Shown here piece after piece: positions 50,541 to 61,720 of a stretch of DNA of 64,000 nucleotides. Position 1 is the first letter of the stretch, and every line of letters starts with the position of its first letter. The stretch spans positions 489,494 to 553,493 of the forward strand of contig CAUYUJ010018316.1 of the NCBI GenBank assembly GCA_963575745.1, written 5' to 3'. The notes under the pieces are model-generated. The model worked only from the letters and a program-made list of their open reading frames with translations. It was not told the origin of the DNA and did no database searches. The stretch comes from Prorocentrum cordatum. Taxonomy: Eukaryota; Sar; Dinophyceae; Prorocentrales; Prorocentraceae. The position numbers and the translations under genes were made by a program.

Positions 50541-51032
50541 TTTCCCCCGACCAGCGAATACGAATCATGATGAAATATCGGTATTGTTAAACAGGTCGAG
50601 ACCTCCAGGGATGGCCATTGTAAACAAACCATGATGCTGGTCTGGGGCGAGGGGGGAGATGGAGGAGGGAGGGCGGAGGGGGGTCCATGGGCTCACAGCA
50701 ATCGGAAACGAGCCTCTCCACAACAGATGCGGGTACAATGAGGAGTGAGGTGCTGGTCTGGGTTCGGCGCGGCTCGCTGCGAGTTGGAAAACATCTCGAG
50801 CCCGCCGCAGGCGCCGAAATCGCGCAAGGACAAGCGAAAAATCAGTGGGAATCGAAGGATGCGCCGATTTGCGCAAAATTGGAACATTGATGGAATGTGG
50901 AACGAGAAAAAAAGGACGACCGCTGGCGCACTTTTGCTGTACGTGCAAGTTCTGCGCAACGCAGACCAGCGTCACCGGTGGCCCGCACGGCGACGGGCCC
51001 TGGCCCCCCGCCCCCACCGGCCCCGTGCTGGC

Positions 51033-51150
51033 CATCGCTCGGACGTCCATTCCCTGTGCTTTTTTCGGTTTCGTGCGTGGCTTTTTCGCAGGAAGGTCCA
51101 GGATGCTCCTCAGTAATCCCCGCCGAGAAAAAATGCACACGTCCGAGCGT
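51033..51150. mobile_element. Inverted-repeat element family B, copy 2
   Basis: CATCGCTCGGACGT at 51033-51046 pairs with ACGTCCGAGCG at 51139-51149. The interior GGTTTCGTGCGTGGCTTTTT then CGCCGAGAAAAAATGCACAC matches 26008-26130. Confidence 0.78.
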
Positions 51151-51404
51151 CACCAAGCGTGGTCTCCCCCCCCCCCCCCCCGGACGGGCCCCGCACCAGC
51201 CTCACACCCTCGCCCGGAGCCCCCAGGAGGCGCCGCGCGGGCCCCGTCGGCCAGGCTCTTCCCCTTGCCAGAAAGAAGAGGAGAACTCGGCGAGGTTCAA
51301 CGAGGGGGGGGGCAAGCGTGCCATGACGTCACGCAACCGCTGCTGCTTCGGCCAAGGAGAAGGGGCAACAGCGATCGGCATCCCCAAGGTCCGGCAATCC
51401 GCCG

Positions 51405-51520
51405 TGCGCATTCGCAGCACCCTGCAGCTGCGGATAAGGAGGGAGGGGGCGGCGGGGACGTCGGCAGTCTGCAAGGCTCTGAAGAAGCCCGCCGCAGGCG
51501 CCTATCTTGTCAAAAATTAT
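51405..51520 (+). repeat. Module N (CCGCCGCAGGCGCC), plus copy
   Basis: GCAGCACCCTGCAGCTGCGG then ATAAGG, GGGGACGTCGGCAGTCTGCA and GAAGAAGCCCGCCGCAGGCG. The reverse-oriented relative is at 52044-52209; a weaker plus relative ends at 50815 (GAGCCCGCCGCAGGCGCCGA). Confidence 0.6.
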
Positions 51521-51597
51521 CAGAGTGAGGGGGCCGAACGGTCATTCATTGTCCCTGGGTGCGTGGCTGAAGTGAGAATCCGTGGTGAGGATTACGC

Positions 51598-52605
51598 TTG
51601 TTGCGTTGTTGTTGTTGCTGTTGTTGCTGTTGTTGCTGTCATTATTGTTATCGTTATTGTTGTTGCTGTTGTTGTTGGTGTTGCTGTTGTTGATGTTGAT
51701 TTTGCTGTTGTTGTTGCTGTTGTTGTTGTTGATTGTTGTTTGTCGACGTCGTCCCCCCCGCGACCCACCCGCGACCCACCCCGCGACCGACCCCGCGACC
51801 CACCCCGCGACCCACCCCGCGACACAGCCCGCGACTCACCCCGCGGCCCACCCCGCGGCCCACCCGCGACCCAACCCGCGACCCAACCGCGACCCACTCC
51901 GCGACCCACCAGCGACACAACTGCGACACAACCGCGACCCACCCCGCGACCCATCGCGACCCGCCCGCGACCCACCCGCGACCCACTTGCGACAAACCCG
52001 CGATCCACCCGTGACCCATCCGCGACCGATCCACATTGGTTCGAAGAGAAAATCAGCGCCTGCGGCGGGATCGTTGTATAATTTGTGAAACTTTGGCACC
52101 TGCGGCGGGCTTCTCCAGAGTCTCGCGAACTGCCGACGTTCCCACCGCCCCGTCATGCTTATCCGCATCTGCGGGGTGCTACGTACAACGAGCTCGCCGC
52201 AGGCGCCGATTTGTTCGTTAAAACAATGTGGGTGGGTCGGGGGTTGGGTCGCGGGTGGGTCGCGGGTGGGTCGCGGGTGGGTTGCGGGTGGGTCACGGGC
52301 AGGGTCGCCGGTGGGTAGCGGGTGGGTCACGGGTGGGTCACGGGTGGATCGCGGGGTGAGCCGCAGGCGGGTCGCGGGGTGATTCGCGGGTGGGTCGCGG
52401 GCGGGTCGCGGGGTCGCGGGTGGGTCGCGGGTGGGTCGCGGGCCGTGTCGCGAGTGTGTCGCGGGTGAATCGCGGGTGTGTCGCGGGGTGGGTCGCGGGG
52501 GGGACGACAGCAAACAAGAAACAGCAAACAGCAAACATCAAAAAACATCAACAGCAACAACTACAGCAGCAACAACCAGATCATCATCAACGACACTCAG
52601 AACCA
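51598..52605. repeat. One-kilobase palindrome built from two microsatellites
   Basis: The left arm holds (TTGCTGTTG)n at 51598-51745, GTCGTCCCCCCCGCGACCCA, then (CGCGACCCACC)n to 52030. The right arm is the mirror: (GGGTCGCGGGTG)n at 52228-52500, GGTCGCGGGGGGGACGAC, then CAACAGCAACAACTACAGC to 52605. The centre (52044-52209) has its own inverted ends, ATCAGCGCCTGCGGCG and CGCCGCAGGCGCCGAT. ORFs over both arms are artefacts. Confidence 0.85.
52044..52209 (-). mobile_element. Central inverted-repeat element of the palindrome (module N, minus copy)
   Basis: The ends ATCAGCGCCTGCGGCG and CGCCGCAGGCGCCGAT are inverted with one mismatch. Read on the minus strand, the interior (GCGGATAAGCATGACGGGG, GGGAACGTCGGCAGTTCGCG, GGAGAAGCCCGCCGCAGGTG) matches 51405-51520. 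Confidence 0.65.
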
Positions 52606-52919
52606 CACCGCACAACCTCTTTTCAGCCACGCGCCCAGGGACAGTGAATGCCCGTTCGGCCCCCTCACCCTGACTATTGTTGTGTTGTCGTCATCGCCCC
52701 TGCACCCGCCCGCGACCTGCCTGCTGCCCATCCAGCGGCCCCCCGCGCTAAACGGACATCTCTTCCTCAAGGCACCGCACGCCCATTGTTCACATGCGCA
52801 TCTTGAACATTAAGATGTCTCGGAAGCTCTGCCGGCTTTTAGTTTGGCGTCTCGAAACATAGTGTATAGTGCCAGCGAGACAAGCCAACGTTCCTTGGTC
52901 CATGACAGTGACTCCGCTC

Positions 52920-53085
52920 GCTGGTTGGAGGAAAAGGGAGGAGGAAGGAGGGCAAGGGAAAATGAGGAGGAACAGGGACGAGGGAGGACGGAGGAGGGAA
53001 CGGAAACATGGAAGGAGGAAGGCGGAATGGGAGGAGGGAAAAGACACGGGGAGAAGGGAGGAGGGAGGAGGGAGGCGGTGGGCAG
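52920..53085. repeat. Purine-rich GGAGGAAGG tract
   Basis: AGGAGGAAGGAGGGCAAGGG-type purines with little periodicity. ORFs of up to 291 codons across it are shadows. Confidence 0.7.
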
Positions 53086-53399
53086 GCATGCTTGCGCGTG
53101 GGACTTGCGTGCGAGACTCAGTTGCGCGTGCGAAGAGGGAACAGGGAGGAGGAGCGAGGACGATGCAGGGACGAGAAGGGAGGATGGGGAGGGAGGGAGA
53201 AAGGCGACGAGTCAGGGAGTTTGGGAGTCGGAGGAGGCAGACGGCTGCGAGGTCGCGCGCTGGGGGCGCGGCCAGCCCGGCGGGGCATCGTCCGGCGCGG
53301 GACCGGGCACGCCGGCCCAAGGGAGGGAGCCGACCGTGACCTCCACGGAGGGGGAACGGGACCCTCCCTTGGCGGCGCGCAGAGTAAGGCAGGGGGAGG

Positions 53400-53745
53400 G
53401 CGAAGAGCTTTTTCGAAGGAGGCTGCTTCTTACGAGGCGCGGGCCTTGCTCGGCGGCGATCCCCAACGGAAAGCGAGAAGGAGAAGGCCTCCTCCGAAGG
53501 CTCGGGAGTCCCCCGGGCTTCTGACAAGTTTTCCAAGCCTCCCCCGAGGAAACAGAAACTCCTCAGAAGGCGCGGGGGGTTCTGAGAAGCCCCGCCGTCC
53601 TCTGACAAGGCTTTCTCCTTCTCCCTTCCCGTCCTCGCTCGCCGACGACTTACATCTACAGACAAAGCCCGCGCCTTCTAAGAAGCAGGGTGATTCTAAG
53701 AAACCCCTCCCTCTCTCCCTTCCCTGACTGCGCGCGGCCGAGATG
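53400..53745. repeat. Family H fold-back debris
   Basis: GGCTGCTTCTTACGAGGCGC, ACTCCTCAGAAGGCGCGGGG, GGTTCTGAGAAGCCCCGCCG and CCGCGCCTTCTAAGAAGCAG alternate in orientation, as at 26500-26560 and 27325-27460. Confidence 0.5.
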
Positions 53746-53989
53746 GGAGGAAAGGGCCTCCCTCCTCCCTCCTGGCCCCGCGGATATCCGCTCCGTTCCG
53801 GAACCTGCCATGTATTTCTTGACTTTTCGGTCGCTTGACGGCTCAGACCTTAAGCGACCCCACGACAATTGAGCACGGCCACGCGTCAATGCCACCGTCT
53901 TCCGCCGCTGCCTGGCCCCGACATCTTCTCGCTGCGAAGACACACGACGAGGGGGGGCGGCCGTTTCCGGCTTATGAGCGACGGAGCAG

Positions 53990-54503
53990 TCTAACAGACG
54001 GGCAAGTGTCAATCCATCGTGGCCTCAAGTTCTTCGATTCCGTCGTAACACCGACGGTGTTGTTATGTTTGCCAACGCTTGCCCTGACGGCGCGCCAGAA
54101 AGAACAGCTGAGCGTTCTGCAACGACGCATCCTTCGCCTGATTGTGGGCTGGGTGCGGTTTGACGACGAATTGAAAATCACGACTCGTAGAGCAGACGAC
54201 CTGGTCGACAGGGCTCTGATATCTTACCCGGCGCACAATTGGCGGGAACGTTTGACCCACCTGCACTGCAGCTTCGCCAGTCAGTTTGGGCAGACAACTG
54301 ACAGCCGGGCGCACTGCAGGGGTTCAAGCTGTAACCCGCCTCCGACCTATGCCGGAACAGGCCGTGGACGAGGTCGTCCAGCGTGTCATTCGCTCGATCA
54401 CTTACACGAGTACTCGATTGCAAAGTGCAATGAACCATGGTACGTCGCCGTTCAGAACCGGAGGAAGTGGCGTGCGCAGGCCGAAGGCTGCGCGCTAGAC
54501 TAG
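53990..54503 (+). pseudogene. LINE reverse transcriptase C-terminal fragment
   Basis: An open frame (nominal TTG start at 53835) that becomes retroelement-like at about 54010: LKFFDSVVTPTVLLCLPTLA, then RQKEQLSVLQRRILRLIVGW and VRFDDE. This is the block after the RT palm of many non-LTR elements (F-x-x-VV-P-x-LL-x-G, then LQRRMLR). Further on, RADDLVDRALI and WRERLTHLHCSFASQF match the connecting region, and YSIAKCNEPWYVAVQNRRKW the C-terminal end before TAG at about 54503. A local frame change is likely near 54300-54400. It differs in sequence from the 11-21 kb element, so it represents a second LINE lineage. 5' truncation is typical of failed LINE insertions. Confidence 0.75.
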
Positions 54504-54930
54504 TGGACCAAACTCAGCATGCTAATTTTCCCTCGCCCACACGAGTCCATGGCTTTCTGCCCGCGTCCGTTCGCAAACCGATTTGATTCGACCGGGTTTT
54601 GCTTGCCTGCTCTGCGCGGGGAGGGAGCGGGAGTCTGCGCGGGGAGGGAGCGGGAGAGGGCAAGCATGACCAACATCAGCAGTGCCATGCACGCTTATAG
54701 TTCCCCGTCTTCGTCGGAAAAATGTAGAGAGGAAAGCGGACCCTTCATTGCCCTTCCTCCTGGACGTGTTTCTTCTCCCCTCCTCCCCCTTCTCACCTGC
54801 TTTCCTCCGGCCCCCCTCCTCCTCCTCGTCCTCGCCCTTCCCCTCCACATCTTTGTCGTGCTCCTTTTTCTCGTCTCCCTCCTCGTCGTTGTTTTCGCCC
54901 TCCTTCGTCTCCTCTACCTCCCTTCCTGAG

Positions 54931-55225
<295 letters not shown>

Positions 55226-57000
55226 GGGGGGGGCAGAGAAGCGGAATAAGGGGGACTGGAGGCCAGGATGAAGGGGAGGAGTAAGTAAGACACGACTGTG
55301 GGCCCGCATCTCTCCTGGTCCTTGCAAAGCCGGGCGGAGTGGACAGCAGGCGGCATGCTCGCATATGGAAGTAGCGTGTTAAACTCGTGAGATTTCAAGC
55401 GAACCACACAGGCGCGTTGATTTCGGGACAGTGCACCCGTCGGACGACTTGTACAGGTCATGCGGTTCTGACGAGCCCTGGCGGGCCTGAAGGTTAAGCC
55501 CCAGGGTCACGCGCACCGACGTATAAAAGGTACGAACAGACCCAGGACTCAAGGACTGCGAGGGCACAGTGGCCCAGAGAAGACCAAAACACCCCGAGGC
55601 GCAACCGCACGGGGTGTTGAACATATGACCAACCGGGGGGGTGAACCTCGCGGTAGCGTGAAACAGGTGAGAGGCGGCGGGCAGCCATCACTGGAGAGCT
55701 CACACTGCCTACCCGTCGATCGACATGTAGGTCCTCAGCGGCAGGAGGATGCGGAAATTGAAATAGAGCGCCCCCTGCCTCTGAAAAAACTTGCAATCCT
55801 GTTCCCTTGCGTGAGCAGCAAAGCGGCGACGTACCTCCCAAATTCGTGGAGCCACAGCTCCACGGGGCGGGAGGTCCCCCAGTTCTGACCTTCGAGGCAA
55901 GCTTCCTCTCATTTGCCGTCCTTTGCGTATACCGCGTTCTGTACTATCTCCTCCATGGCGCCTGGCGGTGCCGCGGCCAATGTTCTGCGGCCTCCGATTT
56001 TGAGGAGGAGGAGGGAAGGGAAGCGGTAGAGAGAGGAGCACCAGGGACAAGGGGAAAGACGAGGAGCATGAGGAAATGAGGAATACTCGTGAGGCGGCGG
56101 AAACCAAAGAGGCTCCTCCTTCTCCTCGCCCTCCCTGGATGCAGCCGACCGTGACCTGAACCCCAAAGAGCACGAGAGTCCCTCTGTCTACGCCTCCGTA
56201 TCCTTTTGAATGGTCACCCTTACGTGTAGCCAGCCCAGGAGCCAAGATCGGGCCCCTTCGGCGGCCGAACCTGCCAAATTCCCACGGCCGTGTTGGAGCA
56301 ATTCCGCGGCCAACCCTGGCCCAGACGCCGAGCGAGATCTATTGGGAGACCCGAGCCGCAGCAACACCAGGACTCTGGAAACGCACACGGCTGAATTCAC
56401 ATGTGGAGCATCCAAAGATCGCACGTTGGGTGCACGTGCGGAAGCGATGCGTACACAGCCGTAGAAGGGCCGAGGACTGAAAAGGCATCTGGCCCCATGT
56501 GTACCCAGCTCTCGCTCAGGCCAGCCGCGTCATGCACATCTGGACTCGTGGTACGTTCTGACACCCCTTCGATCCCACAATGCCTCATTCGATTCCACTC
56601 ACTTCAGTCATCGTTCCCCCTCGAGTCCCCGTCCCTCCATATAGAGTGCTGCAAGACATCATGGGGACCAGCACAACTCACGCGTCTATGGTCGAACCAA
56701 CTGGCATATCACAACAGCCATCCTTCAAGGAGGAGGAGCAGCAGGTGGACCATGAACACATGCGAGGATCCCCCTTTCGTCCCAGTCAGGTGTTTACAGG
56801 ATCGCGTCGCCAGCCGCGTACGCATACCGATGCGATTGATCGGCAACCGCACAGTTATAGTCGGATAGGTAGCCTTCGCCTCCACCAGCGCAAATTCAAC
56901 TGCGTGGTCAAAAGCGGGCGGCGAAGTAGCTACAAGTGGGCGAGTGAGCGTCTGGCAAAAAGCAGCTTGCCTGAATGAAACCATCCCTGCGTGTTGCTGG
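55226..57000. other. No supported gene
   Basis: GC falls towards 55-57 kb. Overlapping ORFs on both strands (for example 178 codons minus at 55709-56245) show no domain or repeat. Confidence 0.4.
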
Positions 57001-57012
57001 TCCTTGCTATGC

Positions 57013-57898
57013 CTACGCCTGCGCCTCTCCTAGTCTTTGGAATCCCGCCTCTAGCCTCTGGAATCCTTCCTCCGCCGCCTCCTCTGCCTGCCTCTTGGCG
57101 TCTGCGCCTGTCGTCTGCTCCGCCGGCCTCTCGGCTTCCGCATTTGCCTGGGCCTCTGCCAGGCTCTGGAATCCCTCCTCCAGCCTCTGGAACCCGGCCT
57201 CCTGATCCTCGGCCAACGTCTTCTTGTCTTCTGCCTCCGACACGACCTGGAATCCCTCCTCCAGCCTCTGGAACCCGGTCTCCTGCTCATCAGCAACCTT
57301 GCTGCCCTGGGCCGTGGCCTTGTCTTCCGCCTCCGCGACGATCTGGAATCCCTCCTCCAGCCTCTGGAACCCGGCCTCCTTCTCCTCGGCCAGCGCCTTC
57401 TTGTCTTCCGCCTCCGTGACGATCTGGAATCCCTCCTCCAGCCTCTGGAACCCGGCCTCCTGCTCATTGGCATGCATGTCGTCCTCCGCCAGCGTCTTGT
57501 CTCCCGCCTCCGCCGCGCCCTGGAATCCCTCCTCCAGCCTCTGGAACCCGGCCTCCTTCTCCTCGGCCTGCGCGTTGGCCGCTGCCTCTGCCCGAGGCCT
57601 CTCCTCTGCCTGCCTCGCGGCCTCCGCCTCCGCCCGAGCCGTCTCCTCCGCCTGCCTCGCGGCCTCCGCCTCCGCCCGAGCCGCCTCCTCTGCCTGCCTC
57701 GCGGCCTCCGCCTCCGCCCGAGCCGCCTCCTCCGCCTGCCTCGCGGCCTCCGCCTCCGCCCGAGCCGCCTCCTCTGCCTGCCTCGTGGCCTCCGCCTCCG
57801 CCCGAGCCGCCTCCTCTGCCTGCCTCGTGGCCTCTGCCTCCGCCCGAGCCGCCTCCTCCGCCCGCCTCTGGGCTTCCGCCGCCTGCGGGCAGCAAAGC
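57013..57898 (-). CDS. Coiled-coil repeat protein, terminal exon (unknown)
   Basis: On the minus strand the frame is open from just after TAG at about 57896 to TAG at 57015-57013 (about 293 codons). The first ATG is at 57477, but coding-like sequence begins much earlier. The N-terminal part has about seven 14-residue repeats (AEEAARAEAEAARQ), a 42-bp minisatellite kept in frame. The C-terminal part has six repeats built on GFQRLEEGFQ with EAEDKK linkers. All of it should form a long Ala/Glu/Arg coiled coil. The upstream boundary CTTTGCTGCCCGCAG|GCGG looks like a 3' splice site (pyrimidines, AG, then G), so this is probably the last exon of a multi-exon gene; the same boundary occurs at 58841. 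Function unknown; structural or cytoskeletal coiled coils are possible but unproven. Confidence 0.5.
57590..57885. repeat. 42-bp in-frame minisatellite
   Basis: GCCTCCGCCTCCGCCCGAGC then CGCCTCCTCTGCCTGCCTCG-type units repeat about seven times with a 42-bp period. On the minus strand each unit encodes 14 residues with no frame disturbance. Confidence 0.88.
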
Positions 57899-57904
57899 TA
57901 CACC

Positions 57905-58070
57905 GGGCTCAGAGCTCAAAGCTCAAATCTGCAAGAGGCTGCGCTGCTGGGCAGGCGGCCTTCCGTCTCAAATGGACAACGCTCGTGATGGCGCCCGCAG
58001 CGAGCCCTGTTCAAGAACCGTTGCTGGGCATTGGACCCGTCCTTTCCGTACCCATGTCGCTCGTGCCGAT
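57905..58070 (+). repeat. Dispersed repeat family K, copy 3
   Basis: GAGGCTGCGCTGCTGGGCAG, GCGGCCTTCCGTCTCAAATG, GCGCCCGCAGCGAGCCCTGT and CCTTTCCGTACCCATGTCGC match copies at 40978 and 48160. Confidence 0.7.
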
Positions 58071-58078
58071 ACTAGGCT

Positions 58079-58275
58079 TAGGTCGGGCATGTCCTCTCAC
58101 AGGCGGGTTTTGGACGAAATATTGTGAACAGTCCAAGAAGGCTCAAAAATTGTAGAAACCGTCGAAACATCGTTCCCATAGTATGGGAACGATGTTTTTG
58201 AATGGTATGGGACCCATACCATTCAAAAACAACTATTTGTTGAATCTGCTCCCCATAGAGGGACATGCCCGGCTG
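58079..58275. mobile_element. Inverted-repeat element family C, copy 3, with nested palindromes
   Basis: GGTCGGGCATGTCCTCTCAC at the left pairs with ATAGAGGGACATGCCCGGC at the right. Inside, CGTTCCCATAGTATGGGAAC then G and AATGGTATGGGACCCATACC then ATT are two further palindromes, which could form a cruciform. Non-coding. Confidence 0.75.
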
Positions 58276-58279
58276 TATA

Positions 58280-58714
58280 CTATCGCGCCCCGCGAGGCGG
58301 GGTCCTCTCCGCGCCCTGGCGCCACCCCCGTGGAGGTAATCCGTGACATCTTCACCTTGCCGTTGCGGCTTGCGGAGTGTTCGGACCACGCCCGCCAGGA
58401 TGTGTGAACCAGGCATGGCCGCGAGGATCGCTCGATCCGATTTGGGGCAAAAAAAAAACGTGAGGACGGACAGCCGCCCTGGCCCATGGCCCGCGCCCTC
58501 GCGAAGCGCGCTCATCGTCGCGCCCGCCCGGCCGACCTGGAGATCTACTCCGGATGGCACAATGATCGCCCCGCCCGCCGCCCCCTGGGTTCGGGGGGGC
58601 CGGGCGCGTGCCGTCGGGGCAAGATTAGGGGGGACGGCAGTTCTGAAGCTCGCGTTCCTGGGCCAGGTTGGGGGGTCAGAATTGTTGACGCGCGTTGAGG
58701 GGCGGAACGGGGGG
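58280..58714. other. No supported gene
   Basis: Moderately GC-rich; an A9 run at 58450. No structure recognised. Confidence 0.4.
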
Positions 58715-58850
58715 TCTGCGCGTTGGCCGCTGCCTCTGCCCGAGACCTCTCCTCTGCCTGCCTCGCGGCCTCAGCCTCCGCCTCCGCCCGAGCCGCCTCC
58801 TCCGCCTGCCTCTGGTCTTCCGCCGCCTGTGGGCAGCAAAGCTACACCGG
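58715..58850 (-). pseudogene. Duplicated coiled-coil exon fragment
   Basis: On the minus strand, CTTTGCTGCCCACAG|GCGGCGGAAG then coding for AEEAARAEAEAEAARQAEER and AEAAANAQ matches the start of the exon at 57898, skipping most 42-bp units. Similarity stops exactly after CAACGCGCAG, where the main copy continues with GCCGAGGAG. It is either a duplicated exon of the same gene or a decayed copy; both boundaries are AG, as expected of exon-exon junctions. Confidence 0.5.
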
Positions 58851-60960
58851 GGGGGGACGCTCCGTCGGAAGGTCAGTGCCCCCCCCCCTACGATTGTGCC
58901 ATACGGAGTACGATCCACTGCACAGTGAGCTCGCCGTCCGAGCAAGCCAGGCGTACGACGCGATCCCGCGCGCGAGACGATCCCACCCACTCCTGACTAT
59001 TGCCGAACACATGATAGAAGAGCACCCGTGTTCCTGGTATATCAATGCTGTCATGGACGCCTTCCTACTTTACACCTTCGGAGACAGTCCTGCCGAAACT
59101 CTTAGCTCCGCAAGCGTGTCGCGTTGCGCTTGAACGACGGCCCCTCGTAAAATGCCGGGTACGCGCTGCTCTGGACTCGCGCTCCCAGGACCACGATCCA
59201 TGGCAACATTGCTTCAGACACAACGGGGGCCCACATGTTCGTCGCACACGTTCGCAAGCCATACCCTCCACAATCACTACGAGTGCTCGGGCGAGCTTCC
59301 CCCTGGAGGACCCACCATACTAAGTTGAGCAATAAGGCCGGACGTTCGAAATCGAATTCGAGGCTCATAGTCTCACACTCCCTCACCTCCGGTACTCCAC
59401 TACAGCAGTCATCCTCCTGCTCAACGTCCCTGAGAGGCACCAAACTGGCGGGTTGGGCCGACGGCCATGAGATCCGCCGCCCCCTTTGAGTGCAACAATA
59501 TGCTTGGCCTGCCAAATGTTCAAGCTCGGTTTGGCCCTTCCAAAAAAAATCCCTGTGGGGTCTCGGCGCAAACCGCGGGCCACGTGGAAAAAGTGGAGGG
59601 ATTTCTTACCGTTCGAATTGCTATGCAGTTTTGGATGCGCGCCCGGATACATGTTTGGACGAGTCTGGCCCACACTTGTGTCAAAACATGGGGCCCACAC
59701 CAGCCCCAGTCTGGGCCCAGGGCGGGATACCTTCGTTTCTGGCGCGGGCACAATACGGGGACGCTCGCGCTTGAGCCGTCTGACAGCCATCCTGAAACCC
59801 GTCGGGCACTTCTGGCGCATCTTGTTTACCCATAGGGGGTCTCCTGGGTAATCTCTAGCTCATTTGAATCCTTTTGGGGTTGATGTTGGCCTCCTTCGGG
59901 TACGCATTGGATCACGGTCAGTCCGTCCTGGAACAATACCCGGCTCGTCCGGCGAGAAGTGAGAAGGGCAGGCGGTGAACGCGAAGCATCTTGAATCCGC
60001 CAGCCAACCTGGCTGAGGGGCGTGTGGAACTGAGCTTCGGTAACTTTGCTGCAAGACCTTGGTCTTCAATTTCCCACAGCAGGATCCGCCATTCGGTCGC
60101 CCGCTACGCTCCCTATTTTCGAGCCGCAGACGGCAGCAAGATGTCGTCCCCGACGCGGTTGAATTCTAGATTCTTCCAAACAAGCTTTTAGGGTCGATGT
60201 CCAATCCATGTTGGCCTCTCATGATCCTCGCCTTGGGCCTACAAGATCGGCCATTTGAGACCCCACGAGTGCCTAATCGGCCCAACTTGGCCTAATTACA
60301 AGTCGGAGTGTGCAAAACAAGTAAAACAATGTTTTCTCGGCTGGATGATTTTCGCATGGTTTGGGGTCACCTGGGCGCCTCGAATTGCCGCTGGTCGAAA
60401 CCATCTATGACATTTTTCGGCATGTGTATTTCTGCTCCGTCTATGACAACTGTGGGCCCATCTGGGACCCCGAGACGAAACTCCAACCCACCCAGGCGCA
60501 CGCCTGAAATAGACAATGCGCGGATAGGGGATTGGGCCCAACACGGGGATGTTCGCGTTTGGGCAATGTGGAAGCCTTCCTGAGCTGCCCTTGGAACATT
60601 TGAAGCTTGTTTGTCATGTCCCAGAACCGTCTTCGGCACGTATTAGCGCACCTGTCGCCGCTCACATGTGTTACAACAATCGTGCCACCATAAGGGACGC
60701 TGAACAAGGAACGCGGAGGCCTCCCGAGCCAGCCGGCCACGGCCACGAATAGCTTCCCCCATCCAGATCTGAGGAGTGGCCCGCAAGCCAGAGCCCCTCC
60801 AGGACCCCATCGGTCATGGCTTCAGCGCCTTGGCTGCGGCTGGGGGCAAGCTTGCGCCGCAGTCTGGCTAGCCCTCGCCTCCTGCTGCGCATGAGGCGCA
60901 CGGAGCCAGAGCACCAGGGCTCCCTCACCCAGCCCTGGGAGCAAATATTCTGCGCTTTCT
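58851..60960. other. No supported gene
   Basis: A plus-strand stretch near 58920-59110 (IAEHMIEEHPCSWYINAVMD) reads like protein but is isolated and unrecognised. The rest (59480-60300) holds no repeat family seen elsewhere in the window. Confidence 0.35.
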
Positions 60961-60962
60961 CC

Positions 60963-61086
60963 GCCGGAGCCCGAGGAGGAGGGGGAGGGGGAGGAGGAGG
61001 AGGGGGAGGAGGAGGAGGAGGAGCAGCAGGATGAGGGGGGGGAGGAGGAGGAGAAGGAGGAGGAGGAGGAGGCGGAGGAGGAGGAC
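60963..61086. repeat. (GGA)n purine tract
   Basis: GAGGAGGAGGGGGAGGAGGA-type tract directly adjoining the coiled-coil reading frame on the minus strand, where it would encode a Leu run. Confidence 0.92.
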
Positions 61087-61089
61087 CGC

Positions 61090-61514
61090 CTGCTCCGCCT
61101 GCCTGTTGGCTTCCGCAACAGCTGCTGCCTTCTCCTCCGCCTGCCTCTTGGCATCCGTCCGTGCCCGCGCGCTCTCGTGCAGACGCATCTCGTGCAGACG
61201 GCCTGCCTCAAGCGAGGCCTTCTTTGCAAGGTAGTCCTTCCTCGGGAATGTGCTCGGCAATCTGTCGCTGCTGTCTCTGGCTCGCTTGAAGAAGGTCTGA
61301 ACGGTGCCAAACTTGAACTTGCACTTGATGTCCAACTCGTTTCCCGCCACCTTGCACCTCGCTGCGGACGGCAGCCCGCCCTTCCCGTGGGTGCTCCAGG
61401 GAGACGAAGAGGGAGACTGGGCCCAGTCTGCGTACGGCGCGGCCAGGTCCGGGTCGTGGCACTTGCTAGCATCTGCGATCTTCAGGTAGCACCCAGGATC
61501 AGGATTCTGCGGAC
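61090..61514 (-). CDS. Possible coiled-coil exon related to the 57-kb protein
   Basis: Minus-strand open frame (part of a 292-codon ORF from 61803 to 60925). The protein-like part runs PGCYLKIADASKCHDPDLAA, CKVAGNELDIKCKFKFGTVQ, FPRKDYLAKKASLEAGRLHE, then a coiled coil ARTDAKRQAEEKAAAVAEAN then RQAEQA. The DAKRQAEE block is also found in the 57-kb reading frame, and both are on the minus strand, so these may be an upstream and a downstream exon of one gene, or members of a dispersed family. Upstream of about 61520 the same ORF is just family E repeat sequence, and downstream it becomes a Leu run from the GGA tract, so the true exon limits lie inside. No domain is recognised; function unknown. 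Confidence 0.4.
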
Positions 61515-61518
61515 CTGG

Positions 61519-61720
61519 AGGCATCTCAAATGGGGTCCGAGCAGTTAGGGTCGAAAGACCACCCCGCATCGTCGATGAATCGGCGATGCATCGGCGACGT
61601 CGGTGATGCATCGGCGACATCGGCGTGGAGAACATTGGGCTCCACATCGCCGATGCATCGGCGATGCGGCGCGATCCCCCGACCCCATCTGCTCCGACCC
61701 CGTCTGCGAGGCCTAGAGGA
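61519..61720. mobile_element. Inverted-repeat element family E, copy 3
   Basis: AGGCATCTCAAATGGGGTCC then GAGCAGTTAGGGTCG at the left pairs with CGACCCCATCTGCTCCGACC then CCGTCTGCGAGGCCT at the right. The interior holds GATGCATCGGCGACGTCGG words and GTGGAGAACATTGGGCTCCA. Confidence 0.78.
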
